A stretch of 64,000 nucleotides of DNA from Bacteroidota bacterium. Its GTDB lineage: Bacteria; Bacteroidota; Bacteroidia; Bacteroidales; UBA4417. The notes under the pieces are model-generated. The model was given only the letters and a program-made list of their open reading frames with translations, was not told where the DNA came from and did no database searches. Below are positions 35,329 through 44,378 of this stretch, in pieces. Position numbers and translations under genes: made by a program. Location: assembly GCA_013376995.1 (NCBI GenBank), contig JACAAZ010000011.1, forward strand, positions 108,457 to 172,456, in the 5' to 3' direction. The number at the start of each line of letters is the position of its first letter. Within the stretch, counting starts at the first letter, position 1.

Positions 35329-36333
35329 ATGGCTGAAGCAAGATGGTATGATAAAGGAAGCAACCAAAACGTTCAATGCAGGCTTTGCCCTCACCAATGT
35401 GTTCTTACAGATGGTGCATCAGGGATTTGCAGGGTAAGGTCAAACAGAGGTGGAATATTGTATTCCGATATCTATGGAAAGATCTCCGCTATTCATGTTG
35501 ACCCGATCGAAAAAAAGCCCTTGTACCATTTCTATCCGGGAAGGCCTATTCTTTCCATTGGATCTGTTGGTTGCAATATGCGTTGTAAGTTCTGCCAGAA
35601 CTGTGAAATTTCCCAGGTTGGTGTCATGCAGTCAGCCTTTCTCCGGGCTCTCAGTACTGAAGAAATAGTTGAAAGGGCCATTGCTGTTCCCGGAAATATT
35701 GGCGTTGCCTACACATATAACGAACCTTCCATCTGGATTGAATTCATGGCTGAGATTGCTCTAAAATTGCATCAAATTTTTTTAAAGAATGTAATGGTCA
35801 CCAATGGATATATCAATCCTGAGCCTCTGAGCGAAATTCTTGAATATATGGATGGTTTCAGCGTTGATCTTAAGGGGTTTAATGAAAATTTCTACCGGAA
35901 ATTGACATCATCTGGCCTGAAAGCCGTTAAACAGTCATTGGTTCAGATCAGTCGTTCAGATAAACATCTTGAAATAGTAAACCTTGTGATACCCGGCTAT
36001 AATGATGAACCTCATGTTTTTGAGGAAATGGTGAAATGGATTTCAGGTACCTTAGGAGAAAAAACAGTTCTGCACCTTTCAGCATATTTCCCCAGGTATC
36101 AATTTAATGAGCCACCAACACGGCCTGCTACTATTGAATCGCTGAAAGATATTGCGCTGAAACACCTGGTATTTGTTTATTCCGGTAACCTGGGACCGGA
36201 TCAAAATGATACTTGTTGCCCCTTTTGCAATAACCTACTGGTGCAACGCAACGGATATGTAACCAGAATAAAGGGTGCAGATGATTCAGGCAGATGCCTG
36301 GTCTGTGGAAAACTGGTTTTTCAGAATTTTTAA
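35329..36333 (+). CDS. radical SAM protein, PflA/AmmeMemoRadiSam type
   Basis: A 334-aa protein. The [4Fe-4S]-binding motif is CNMRCKFC (Cys82, Cys86, Cys89), preceded by an N-terminal Cys cluster (CRLCPHQC, 17-24) and followed by a TIM-barrel. Two CxxC-type pairs near the C-terminus (CCPFC, CLVC) may bind zinc. The layout fits the radical SAM subunit of the AmmeMemoRadiSam (AmmB-like) group; no AmmA or Memo gene is nearby. The ATG at 35329 is preferred to the GTG one codon upstream. Confidence 0.88.
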   Translation: MAEARWYDKGSNQNVQCRLCPHQCVLTDGASGICRVRSNRGGILYSDIYGKISAIHVDPIEKKPLYHFYPGRPILSIGSVGCNMRCKFCQNCEISQVGVMQSAFLRALSTEEIVERAIAVPGNIGVAYTYNEPSIWIEFMAEIALKLHQIFLKNVMVTNGYINPEPLSEILEYMDGFSVDLKGFNENFYRKLTSSGLKAVKQSLVQISRSDKHLEIVNLVIPGYNDEPHVFEEMVKWISGTLGEKTVLHLSAYFPRYQFNEPPTRPATIESLKDIALKHLVFVYSGNLGPDQNDTCCPFCNNLLVQRNGYVTRIKGADDSGRCLVCGKLVFQNF

Positions 36334-36358
36334 CAAGGAGGTTAAAAAATAAATATTG

Positions 36359-36366
36359 TACTTTTG
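36359..36366 (+). promoter_or_regulatory. -7 element (TACTTTTG) upstream of the M23/LysM gene
   Basis: TACTTTTG matches TAnnTTTG 55 nt before the start of the M23 peptidase gene; a weaker TACTTTTA is at 36399-36406. A -33 element is not clear. Confidence 0.4.
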
Positions 36367-36421
36367 GCCGGAACGAAAGAGCTTACTCAAATTTTTTGTA
36401 CTTTTAATTTAAATACCATTG

Positions 36422-37423
36422 ATGAAGAATATCTTACGATACCTGTCGGTGATTGCTTTTGCAGGGTTGGCATTTAGCTTCCCCTCAAATGTATCTGCCC
36501 AACAGTTATCTGAAGAACCTGCAGGTGGAATGGATGAAGCTTCTGATATGGCTGCCACTCGTTCACTTCCGGCAACAAAGCTTGCACTTCCTGCCCAGTT
36601 GGATGTAGCCCCGGTTAATGAGTTTTATAAAAGCTGGGACACACTATGCGTCCGACGTTATGCTGACCCTTTGAGCAGTATCAATGATTCAATCCGCCTT
36701 CCACTTACATTCGGAGGTACTGAACCATTCTATTTCCCTCATGTTGGCCAGTTATTGTCTCCCTTCGGATATCGTGGCCGCAGGGTCCATGCAGGCGTGG
36801 ATATCAAACTTAATTTGTATGATACAGTCGGCGCAGCCTTCGACGGCGTAGTCCGCATGGCAAGATATTATCATGGCTATGGCAACTGTGTTGTTGTAAG
36901 GCATTACAACGGACTTGAAACACTTTACGGGCATCTTGCAAAAATTAGTGTTAAGGTAAACCAGGAAGTTAAAGCCGGTGACCTAATTGGCCTTGGAGGC
37001 AGGACAGGAAGAGCTACCTGTACGCACCTTCACTTTGAAACACGCTTTATGGGTCAGGCTTTTAATCCAAAGCAACTTATCGATTTCGACAATCATGCCC
37101 TGATCCAGGATACACTTGTTATTACCAACCGTACTTTTGGCCGTTCGAGAGACTATATTCCTTCGGATAATCTATTGCTGGCATCTGCAGGCAACCGTTC
37201 CGACTTTTCTGACCGTCATTCAAGGTCGGTCAAGGACTCAAAAAAGTTATCCGAGAAGAATAAGAGAGCTTCAAAATCGTCTAAATACCATACTGTTAAA
37301 AACGGTGATACCCTAAGTTCCATTTCCCGCAAGAATGGAACAACGGTTAAGCAGTTATGTAAACTCAATGGTATCAAGCCTAACAAGATACTGAAGCTGG
37401 GTTCGAAGCTGAAGATTAAGTAA
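36422..37423 (+). CDS. M23 metallopeptidase with C-terminal LysM domain
   Basis: A 333-aa exported peptidoglycan hydrolase (or EnvC/NlpD-like activator). The signal peptide ends near VSAQ (27). The M23 domain has the zinc ligands His123 and Asp127 (HAGVD), YGH (169-171) and HLH (202-204), so it should be catalytically competent. A basic linker (about 265-287) leads to a LysM domain (288-333, HTVKNGDTLSSISRK). The ATG at 36422 follows a TTG that could also serve as a start. Confidence 0.93.
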   Translation: MKNILRYLSVIAFAGLAFSFPSNVSAQQLSEEPAGGMDEASDMAATRSLPATKLALPAQLDVAPVNEFYKSWDTLCVRRYADPLSSINDSIRLPLTFGGTEPFYFPHVGQLLSPFGYRGRRVHAGVDIKLNLYDTVGAAFDGVVRMARYYHGYGNCVVVRHYNGLETLYGHLAKISVKVNQEVKAGDLIGLGGRTGRATCTHLHFETRFMGQAFNPKQLIDFDNHALIQDTLVITNRTFGRSRDYIPSDNLLLASAGNRSDFSDRHSRSVKDSKKLSEKNKRASKSSKYHTVKNGDTLSSISRKNGTTVKQLCKLNGIKPNKILKLGSKLKIK

Positions 37424-37532
37424 ATTCCGCTACATTGCTGAAGCAGAATACCCTCAGGCTATTAATCTTTCAACCCATCTTTTCGCTGATTCTTCCTATT
37501 TTTATAACTTGGAATCTCAAGAAACGAAAGCC

Positions 37533-38789
37533 ATGTTCCGACCGATAATCGCAATTCGGTTTATACCGGTATTACTGGCAACCCTCTTATTCAGCTGTGC
37601 ATCCAATACTCACCTTGGAACAATGGATTGGAGCAGAAGCTATACTCAGAAAGGTAATCCTCCGGGATTCCGGAGTGCTGTTTATCATATCAATGATAGC
37701 ATTTCTTCTGCCGTAATCAGCTTCCCTTCTTCTGGTATTACCCTTTTAAAGCAAGTGAAAGGTTCTGTTGCCTCCCGCCGCCTGAGAATCTCAGTTTCGG
37801 TCTTTAATTCCATACAGGATAAAAGAATTATGGACAGCACCTCCTGCTTAATTTCGGATACAACGGTTATAGCAGATCATATTCTAAGGCATTCATTCAC
37901 CCTCAGGGCTTATTCAGGATCTGACTACTTGCTGAAAACTGAAGTAACCGATCTCGGAAATGGTGAAAAGTATCAATTGCTTTACCCATTTCAGAAATCA
38001 TCAACTGCCAATCCTGCATGGTTTGGATTTGAAAACAATAAAGGAGAGCTAATTACGGATAACCGGGTTTCCGGAAATGAAGAAGTTCGGGTTTTTGCTC
38101 AAAACCTGAAAATTGGATCACTTCGTTGTCTGGCTTTTAATATGTCATTTCCCGCGGCCATACCTCCTTTTATTAATAAAGAACGTCCTTTGTTCAAATA
38201 CCGCTACGACAGCAGTTTCACTGTAAGACTTGAATCAGGGAAATCAAAGAACCTGCAATTCAGGCGGACCGGGTTTTATTTGTTTCAACCGGATACCTCA
38301 AAAGTGGATGGCATTACGTTATTTAGGTTTTATGATGGGTTTCCAAAGGTGAATTCGCCGCAACGAATGCTGGAAGCACTACGCTACATTACAACATCCA
38401 AGGAATATGAAAAGCTCCTGGCAAACCCATACCCAAAAGAAGCAGTCGATAGTTTCTGGGTTGCAACCGCCGGCGGGCCCGACAGGGCCGTTGAACTCAT
38501 CCGTAATTACTATAGCAAGGTAGAAGAAGCCAACCGGTATTTTTCTTCATTTTGTGAAGGATGGAAGACAGACCGGGGGATGATTTATATTGCCCTGGGG
38601 CCTCCCAATGTTGTGTATCGTTCTGATCAGAACGAAGAATGGGTTTATGGAGAGGCAAATAATTACCATTCTATCCGTTTCCTTTTTGTTAAAGCTATAA
38701 ATCCTTTCACTCAGAATGACTATGTTCTGCAGCGGCAGTATACATATAAGGATGTCTGGTACAATGCTATACAGCAGTGGAGGCGGTAG
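37533..38789 (+). CDS. GWxTD domain-containing lipoprotein
   Basis: A 418-aa lipoprotein (lipobox LFSC, Cys20). The C-terminal domain contains EGWKTDRGMIYIALGPPNVV, the GWxTD signature, and the following EEWVYGE. GWxTD proteins are frequent in Bacteroidota and have no settled function. The ATG at 37533 begins the lipoprotein signal directly; a TTG at 37509 is disfavoured. The stop codon is at the edge of the second heptamer repeat region. Confidence 0.9.
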   Translation: MFRPIIAIRFIPVLLATLLFSCASNTHLGTMDWSRSYTQKGNPPGFRSAVYHINDSISSAVISFPSSGITLLKQVKGSVASRRLRISVSVFNSIQDKRIMDSTSCLISDTTVIADHILRHSFTLRAYSGSDYLLKTEVTDLGNGEKYQLLYPFQKSSTANPAWFGFENNKGELITDNRVSGNEEVRVFAQNLKIGSLRCLAFNMSFPAAIPPFINKERPLFKYRYDSSFTVRLESGKSKNLQFRRTGFYLFQPDTSKVDGITLFRFYDGFPKVNSPQRMLEALRYITTSKEYEKLLANPYPKEAVDSFWVATAGGPDRAVELIRNYYSKVEEANRYFSSFCEGWKTDRGMIYIALGPPNVVYRSDQNEEWVYGEANNYHSIRFLFVKAINPFTQNDYVLQRQYTYKDVWYNAIQQWRR

Positions 38790-38985
38790 GAGGCAAGCCG
38801 GAGGCAGGAAGCCGGAAGTGGTGAGCCGGAAGTCGGAAGTCGGAAGCCAGAAGTAGGAAGCTGGAAGCAGGAAGTCGGAAGCTGGAAGCCGGAAGCAGGA
38901 GGCAGGAGGTCGGAAGTAGGAGGCAGGAAGTTGGAAGTAGGAGGTGGGAAACTGGGGGTAGGAGGCCGGAGGCTGCATGTTTGGG
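38790..38985. repeat. degenerate heptamer repeat region, GGAAGYN/GGAGGYN family
   Basis: Starts at the stop codon of the GWxTD gene and runs about 195 bp with words such as GGAAGCC, GGAAGTC, GGAAGTA and GGAGGCA. It is the same family as 1182-1432, more degenerate. Apparent reverse-strand reading frames here are spurious. The rest of the gap to 39112 has no recognisable signal. Confidence 0.85.
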
Positions 38986-39112
38986 CTGAGGACAGGTGCC
39001 AAATAGCAGGATAGAGGTGGTTATTGGTGACCTCGGAACAGTTTATTAAGAAACAGATATTATAGTAAAGCCTCAAATAGAAGGCGAGTAATTAAAATCA
39101 ATCGAAAATCCA

Positions 39113-39889
39113 ATGCAGGAATTCAGGCACAGAGCACCACAGAAGAAAAGAGAGAACATGATTTACGGGATACATCCTGTGTTGGAAGCATTGGAAGCAG
39201 GCAAGGAGATTGAGAAGATCATGCTTCAACGCGATGGAAAAAGCAATGCTTTTCGTGAGATAATGTCATTGGCAACCCGCCTTGAAGTACCCTTGCAGAA
39301 GGTCCCTTCTGAAAAACTGGATAACCTGACCCGTGGAGCCCACCAGGGGGTAGTTGCCTTTGTTTCTTTGGTCGATTACCAGCCAATTGAAAACATCCTT
39401 ATGGGCATTTATGACAATGGTGAATCACCTTTACTCATTATTCTGGATCGCGTTACTGATGTACGTAACCTGGGAGCCATAGCACGTACTGCTGAATGTG
39501 CTGGTGTGCATGCTTTAATCGTTCCCTCGAGAGGTTCTGCTCTTATTAATGCTGATGCAGTCAAAACTTCTGCAGGTGCCCTTAATAACATTGCTGTTCA
39601 TCGGAGTCCAAACCTGAAAGAAACATTACAGTACCTGAAAGATTCCGGCCTATGCATTGTAGCAGTTACAGAGCATGCAAGCAATATCTATTACCAGTCT
39701 GATCTTTCAGGCCCCCTGGTTCTGATACTTGGTTCCGAAGAAGATGGAATATCTCCCGAATATCTTAAATATGCAGACAAGAAAGTACAAATACCCTTGT
39801 TTGGATCAACAGGGTCACTCAATGTATCCGTTGCTGCCGGTATTGCTATCTTTGAAACCCTGAGGCAACGAAATTCCTCAAATCTTTAA
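39113..39889 (+). CDS. rlmB: 23S rRNA (guanosine-2'-O)-methyltransferase RlmB / TrmH family group 3
   Basis: A 258-aa SPOUT methyltransferase that methylates G2251 of 23S rRNA in E. coli. The N-terminal substrate-binding domain begins IYGIHPVLEALEAG. SpoU motifs are present: RVTDVRNLGAIARTAEC, LILGSEEDGI and IPLFGSTGSLNVSVAAGIA, which form the knot and bind SAM. The length is typical. It is a single gene, with a glycosyltransferase gene 41 bp after it. Confidence 0.94.
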   Translation: MQEFRHRAPQKKRENMIYGIHPVLEALEAGKEIEKIMLQRDGKSNAFREIMSLATRLEVPLQKVPSEKLDNLTRGAHQGVVAFVSLVDYQPIENILMGIYDNGESPLLIILDRVTDVRNLGAIARTAECAGVHALIVPSRGSALINADAVKTSAGALNNIAVHRSPNLKETLQYLKDSGLCIVAVTEHASNIYYQSDLSGPLVLILGSEEDGISPEYLKYADKKVQIPLFGSTGSLNVSVAAGIAIFETLRQRNSSNL

Positions 39890-39930
39890 TCGTTTTTACC
39901 TGTTTATTCATTGATACATAGTCTCAATTC

Positions 39931-41952
39931 ATGACCAGGCATATGGGGAAGCAAAATCTTCTTGACTTTCAGAATGAACTGAAAAATTCAAATCCTGGCA
40001 AATACTGGATTTGGTTGATCCTGCTTGTTGCGGCAGTCCTGAGATTTTACCATTATAGTGCTTTCAGCTTTTCAAACGACGAGCTTAGTGCTATCAACCG
40101 TCTGAGATTTAATACCTTTCATGAATTAGTCAGGGGTGGGTTTTATGTTGATGGCCATCCAGGCGGGATACAGGTGTTTCTTTGGTATTGGTCAAGATGG
40201 TTTGGGACATCAGAAATGGCCATTCGATTGCCTTTCGTAATATCCGGGATACTGGCGGTCTATTTTTCCTACCTTATTTCAAAGAAGTTGTTCGGGCAGG
40301 TAAGCGGGCTTTTTACCGCTGCTGCACTTGCTTTCCTTGAGTTCCCTTTGCTGTACAGCCAGATTGCACGCCCTTATGGTTCAGGCCTGTTTTTTGTACT
40401 CCTAATGGTTTATTTCTGGATATCTATTGTATTGGATACCCGCCAGAAAAATCTAGGATGGAAGGATCAATGGTTCAGCCTGCTGGGCTATTCGCTTTCA
40501 ACTGCAGCATGCCTTTACAACCATTATTTTAGTTTCCTATTAGCAATAATTGTTGGCATTACCGGGATATTTTTCCTGCGGAAATCTGTTCTTGCTGCAT
40601 ATCTTGTATCAGGACTATTTGCCGCCCTGCTTTTCCTGCCACATCTGTACATCACCTTAAATCATCTTACCTACAGGGGTGTCGGACTTTGGTTAGGCAA
40701 ACCAGGTTGGAACTGGATACCCCGCCATATAAGTTACATTTTTAATGATTCGGTTTTCCTTTTGATAGTGAGCGCAGTTATTTCCTTAGTATTAAGCTGG
40801 AAGGGAAAAAGGGCCGGCTCACTGGGCGTAGCTCCCTGGATATTACTAATATGGTTCCTCTTGCCAATGCTCCTGGGGTTTTTCTATTCCATCTATGTGA
40901 ACCCGGTGTTGCAACATTCTGTGCTTATTTTCTCTTTCCCATTCCTTATCATGCTGCTGTTTCTGGGGGCCGGTGATGAATTCGGAAAGATCCAGCGACT
41001 ATTGCTGGCAGTCTTCCTGGTATCAGGAATTTGCAGTACTGTAGTATTCGGACATTATTACCAGAAGCAGCACTTCGGCGAATTCAAAGGAATTGCTGAA
41101 ACTACTCAGGAATTGGAGAAACAGTACAATGCTGACAGTATAACAAAAGTTGTCATCAGCAACAGCCCTTATTACCTGGACTTCTATTTCGGGCGGGATG
41201 GCTATGCATCGAAATTCGATATGTATGATATACGGGACGAAAAGGATATGAGCAAATTGTCTGAACTTGTAAAGGGGACAGATAAGCCCTATTTCCTCTA
41301 TGCATGGACTCGCCCCGCACCTGAGGGTATTGAAGATGTAATTAGATCAAAGTTTCCATTTATACTTAAGAGCATTCATTACGGGAGCCTGTCATGTATT
41401 TCCCTCTTCAGCAAGACAAAAGGATCTGAATTTGAGCCACAGCTAGGTTTGCAGAAATTGAATACAGATAGAAATGACTATACCAATGAAGTTAAAAAAA
41501 CCGGGAAAGGAGATGTTCAGAATTCATCCAGTTTCTCGCCCGGATTCCAGGTTGATTCAAGTATGGAGTTTTTAAAGGGATTCTCGGTTGACATAGATAA
41601 GTACTTTGATAATGCAACATTATTATTAGTGGTTGAATCTCAAATAAAGCCTGTACAATTGCCTACGGGTGCACAACTGGTTGTTTCCCTTGAAAATAGT
41701 GTAGGGAAGTCTTTACGTTGGGAATCATCACAGGTTGACAGGGTTGCAAAGATTCAACAATGGAACAGGGTAATTCATACAATGTACCTTAGGGGTGAGG
41801 AATTGAAGGGCAATACCCTTAAAATCTATATGTGGAACAAGGACCATCATAATTTCAGTATCTCCCAACTGGAATACAGCTTGTTTAAGGTAAATGCACA
41901 TTCGCCGTATTCCAGTGATGAAAGTAAATGGGAATCGGATTTTGATCCATGA
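39931..41952 (+). CDS. GT39/ArnT-like membrane glycosyltransferase
   Basis: A 673-aa GT-C enzyme with about 10-12 transmembrane segments in the first 370 residues. The Asp50-Glu51 pair in the first periplasmic loop (SNDELSA) and HPGG fit the catalytic loop of the PMT/ArnT superfamily, which uses polyprenyl-linked sugars. The C-terminal 300 residues are soluble: a Rossmann-like stretch (about 385-465) and a beta-rich domain (about 525-650). The acceptor is unknown. A start at 39943 is also possible. Confidence 0.85.
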   Translation: MTRHMGKQNLLDFQNELKNSNPGKYWIWLILLVAAVLRFYHYSAFSFSNDELSAINRLRFNTFHELVRGGFYVDGHPGGIQVFLWYWSRWFGTSEMAIRLPFVISGILAVYFSYLISKKLFGQVSGLFTAAALAFLEFPLLYSQIARPYGSGLFFVLLMVYFWISIVLDTRQKNLGWKDQWFSLLGYSLSTAACLYNHYFSFLLAIIVGITGIFFLRKSVLAAYLVSGLFAALLFLPHLYITLNHLTYRGVGLWLGKPGWNWIPRHISYIFNDSVFLLIVSAVISLVLSWKGKRAGSLGVAPWILLIWFLLPMLLGFFYSIYVNPVLQHSVLIFSFPFLIMLLFLGAGDEFGKIQRLLLAVFLVSGICSTVVFGHYYQKQHFGEFKGIAETTQELEKQYNADSITKVVISNSPYYLDFYFGRDGYASKFDMYDIRDEKDMSKLSELVKGTDKPYFLYAWTRPAPEGIEDVIRSKFPFILKSIHYGSLSCISLFSKTKGSEFEPQLGLQKLNTDRNDYTNEVKKTGKGDVQNSSSFSPGFQVDSSMEFLKGFSVDIDKYFDNATLLLVVESQIKPVQLPTGAQLVVSLENSVGKSLRWESSQVDRVAKIQQWNRVIHTMYLRGEELKGNTLKIYMWNKDHHNFSISQLEYSLFKVNAHSPYSSDESKWESDFDP

Positions 41953-42029
41953 TTTGGAACTGGGGGAAGAATTGATGGTAAAACAAAAACATTAACAGAT
42001 AAGTAATCAAGACTACATCCTGCCTGGGT

Positions 42030-42716
42030 ATGAAAGAATTGAAAAGAAATTGTATTTTTATTTCGAACTGGGGTTCGGGAATCATAGTGTCGGCTGTTTG
42101 CCTTCTTATCCTCTCGTCTTGTCATCACAGTGAAACTGAAAACTACCCCTCTGGAAGGCTAATGGTGGAAAAAACCATGAAAGGGAAGAAACTCGATGGT
42201 TTACTAACCTCCTGGTATGAAAATGGAAAAATAAAGCAAAAAGCAGATTACAGGAACGATCGCCTGGATGGAAAGTTGATTAACTGGTATGGGAATGGGG
42301 AACTGCAACTCGAAGAAGACTACAGGGATGGAGTAAAAAATGGAGTGTCAAAAAGCTGGGACCAGGAGGGAAATCTGATCGAGGAAAAGCATTATAAGAA
42401 TGATACCCTGGAAGGCTCCTATAAGATGTGGTTTTCATCAGGGATGCTTAAAGTTGAAGGGAATTATCATGTTGGCATGTTCCATGGAAAATGGAATTAT
42501 TACAGTGAGGAAGGAATAAAGGTTGGGATTGGGGATTTTGTGGGAGGCACTGGAATCCTAAATGGTTTTGACCTACTGGGGAAGAAAATTCATACTGTAC
42601 ATTATTCGAAGAATAAGAAAGAAGGGGAGGAGATTGAGTATAATCCGGATGGAAGCATGAAAGAGACCAGGGTCTTCGAACAGGATAAGATAGTAAGGAC
42701 TATAAAAGGAAAGTAA
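42030..42716 (+). CDS. MORN-2 repeat lipoprotein (YwqK-like)
   Basis: A 228-aa lipoprotein (lipobox LSSC, Cys31). The mature part is made of about seven roughly 23-residue MORN_2 repeats of the form G.L..WYENGKIK...Y.... Proteins of this type are often annotated YwqK-family antitoxin from a single Bacillus pair; nothing here supports a toxin partner, so that name should not be used for function. The promoter of gdhA follows. Confidence 0.85.
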   Translation: MKELKRNCIFISNWGSGIIVSAVCLLILSSCHHSETENYPSGRLMVEKTMKGKKLDGLLTSWYENGKIKQKADYRNDRLDGKLINWYGNGELQLEEDYRDGVKNGVSKSWDQEGNLIEEKHYKNDTLEGSYKMWFSSGMLKVEGNYHVGMFHGKWNYYSEEGIKVGIGDFVGGTGILNGFDLLGKKIHTVHYSKNKKEGEEIEYNPDGSMKETRVFEQDKIVRTIKGK

Positions 42717-42785
42717 GTAGAAATTTAAGCTTATTTGGAACTAATATAACTTTTCAAATTTTTCTAAGTGTTTTACTTAAAATAA

Positions 42786-42793
42786 TAATTTTG
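42786..42793 (+). promoter_or_regulatory. -7 element (TAATTTTG) upstream of gdhA
   Basis: TAATTTTG fits TAnnTTTG, 63 nt before the gdhA start. TTTC at 42761-42764 is about the right distance upstream for a weak -33. Confidence 0.5.
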
Positions 42794-42856
42794 CCCTGTT
42801 ATTTGGTTAGCAGTATTTAAACAATCATCAAGTCATAAATCCTAAAATCCGTTACC

Positions 42857-44194
42857 ATGGAAGTTGAAAAAATCATGACTGAACTGGAGAAAAAACATCC
42901 CGGTGAGGTAGAGTATTTACAGGCAATTCGAGAGGTTCTTGAATCGATTGAAGAAGTTTACAATGAGAACCCGCAATTTGAATCGGCTGGTATCCTTGAG
43001 CGTTTGGTTGAACCCGACCGTATTTTGACTTTCAAAGTTCCCTGGATGGATGATCATGGTAAAGTACATGTTAACCTCGGATACAGGGTTCAGTTCAACA
43101 ATGCTATTGGCCCGTATAAAGGCGGATTGCGTTTCCACCCTTCAGTAAATTTGAGTATTCTTAAATTCCTGGGATTTGAACAGATATTTAAGAATAGCCT
43201 GACTACCCTTCCTATGGGCGGTGGTAAAGGCGGTTCTGATTTCGATCCAAAAGGAAAATCCAATGTTGAGATCATGAGGTTCTGCCAGTCATTTATGCTG
43301 GAATTATGGAAGATAATTGGACCTGAAACAGATGTACCTGCAGGTGACATTGGTGTTGGTGGACGTGAAATCGGGTTCATGTTTGGTATGTACAAGAAAC
43401 TTGCCCATGAGCATACCGGTGTCCTCACGGGTAAAGGAATTAACTGGGGTGGTAGCCTGGTTCGCCCGGAAGCCACAGGTTTTGGAGCAGTATATTTCGC
43501 CCAGGAAATGCTTAAAACAAAAGGAACCGATTTTAAAGGCAAAACCGTTGCCATCTCCGGTTTTGGAAATGTTGCCTGGGGAGCTGCCATAAAGGTAAAT
43601 CAGCTTGGAGGTAAAGTAGTTACCATCTCAGGACCTGATGGTTATGTTTATGATCCTGATGGTATTTCGGATGAGAAAATAGAATATATGCTGGAACTCC
43701 GCGCATCTAACCAGGATATCGTGAAGCCATATACATATGAATTTCCGAATGCACAATTTGTGCAGGGGAAACGCCCATGGGAAGTTAAGTGCGATATTGC
43801 CCTGCCCTGTGCAACCCAGAATGAATTAGGGAAAGACGATGCTGTTACATTGATTGCAAACGGTTGCATGTGTGTTGCTGAAGGCGCCAATATGCCATCA
43901 ACACCGGAGGCTATTGAGAAGTTCCATGAAGCCAAGGTATTGTTTGCTCCCGGTAAAGCTGTAAATGCCGGTGGAGTAGCTACCTCAGGCCTTGAAATGA
44001 GCCAGAATTCAATGAAACTGAACTGGAACTCTGAAGAAGTGGATCTGCGACTTCACCAGATCATGCGCAATATTCATGAAGCTTGTGTAAAATATGGCAA
44101 AGATGCCGATGGATATGTAAATTATGTGAAGGGTGCTAATGTTGCTGGTTTCCTTAAGGTTGCCAATGCTATGCTCGACCAGGGGGTATTATAA
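42857..44194 (+). CDS. gdhA: NADP-specific glutamate dehydrogenase
   Basis: A 445-aa enzyme that interconverts 2-oxoglutarate plus ammonia and glutamate. The catalytic lysine is Lys124 in LPMGGGKGGSDFDPKGKS; GDIGVGGREIGFMFGMYK and GKGINWGGSLVRPEATGFG are also diagnostic, and the coenzyme-binding motif is GFGNVAWGAA. The sequence type (445 aa, PEATGFG) is that of the hexameric NADP enzymes used for ammonia assimilation. The gene is transcribed alone, with a -7 element upstream and a strong terminator. Confidence 0.97.
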   Translation: MEVEKIMTELEKKHPGEVEYLQAIREVLESIEEVYNENPQFESAGILERLVEPDRILTFKVPWMDDHGKVHVNLGYRVQFNNAIGPYKGGLRFHPSVNLSILKFLGFEQIFKNSLTTLPMGGGKGGSDFDPKGKSNVEIMRFCQSFMLELWKIIGPETDVPAGDIGVGGREIGFMFGMYKKLAHEHTGVLTGKGINWGGSLVRPEATGFGAVYFAQEMLKTKGTDFKGKTVAISGFGNVAWGAAIKVNQLGGKVVTISGPDGYVYDPDGISDEKIEYMLELRASNQDIVKPYTYEFPNAQFVQGKRPWEVKCDIALPCATQNELGKDDAVTLIANGCMCVAEGANMPSTPEAIEKFHEAKVLFAPGKAVNAGGVATSGLEMSQNSMKLNWNSEEVDLRLHQIMRNIHEACVKYGKDADGYVNYVKGANVAGFLKVANAMLDQGVL

Positions 44195-44239
44195 CTCATT
44201 AGTGTCTCTTTAGTAGAAATATTTATTGGTTTTTGATAA

Positions 44240-44292
44240 AAAGGCTGCCTCCGAAACAGGAAAGAACTCCTGGTTTTGAGGCAGCCTCTTTT
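44240..44292. terminator. terminator after gdhA
   Basis: AGGCTGCCTC (44242-44251) pairs with GAGGCAGCCT (44278-44287), with an inner CAGGA/TCCTG stem, flanked by A and T runs. The same GAGGCAGCCTC-type stem recurs at 62258-62287 and 63613-63646. Confidence 0.85.
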
Positions 44293-44378
44293 TACTGCAT
44301 TATTTTATTCCTGAGAAATGAAAGATCCTTGGCTTAATGCTGGTTCTTCAGAAATGCCAATCGCACCTGAAAACCTGT

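Noticed and set aside
38547..39076. Reverse-strand frames rich in Leu-Pro-Ala-Ser near the second heptamer region
   Set aside because: Produced by the repeat itself, and they overlap the end of the GWxTD gene.
42030..42716. Antitoxin of a YwqK-type toxin-antitoxin pair
   Set aside because: The protein is an exported lipoprotein with MORN_2 repeats, and the flanking genes encode no toxin.
43090..43590. Long reverse-strand frame opposite gdhA
   Set aside because: Shadow of a well-conserved gene; no signal or known motif.
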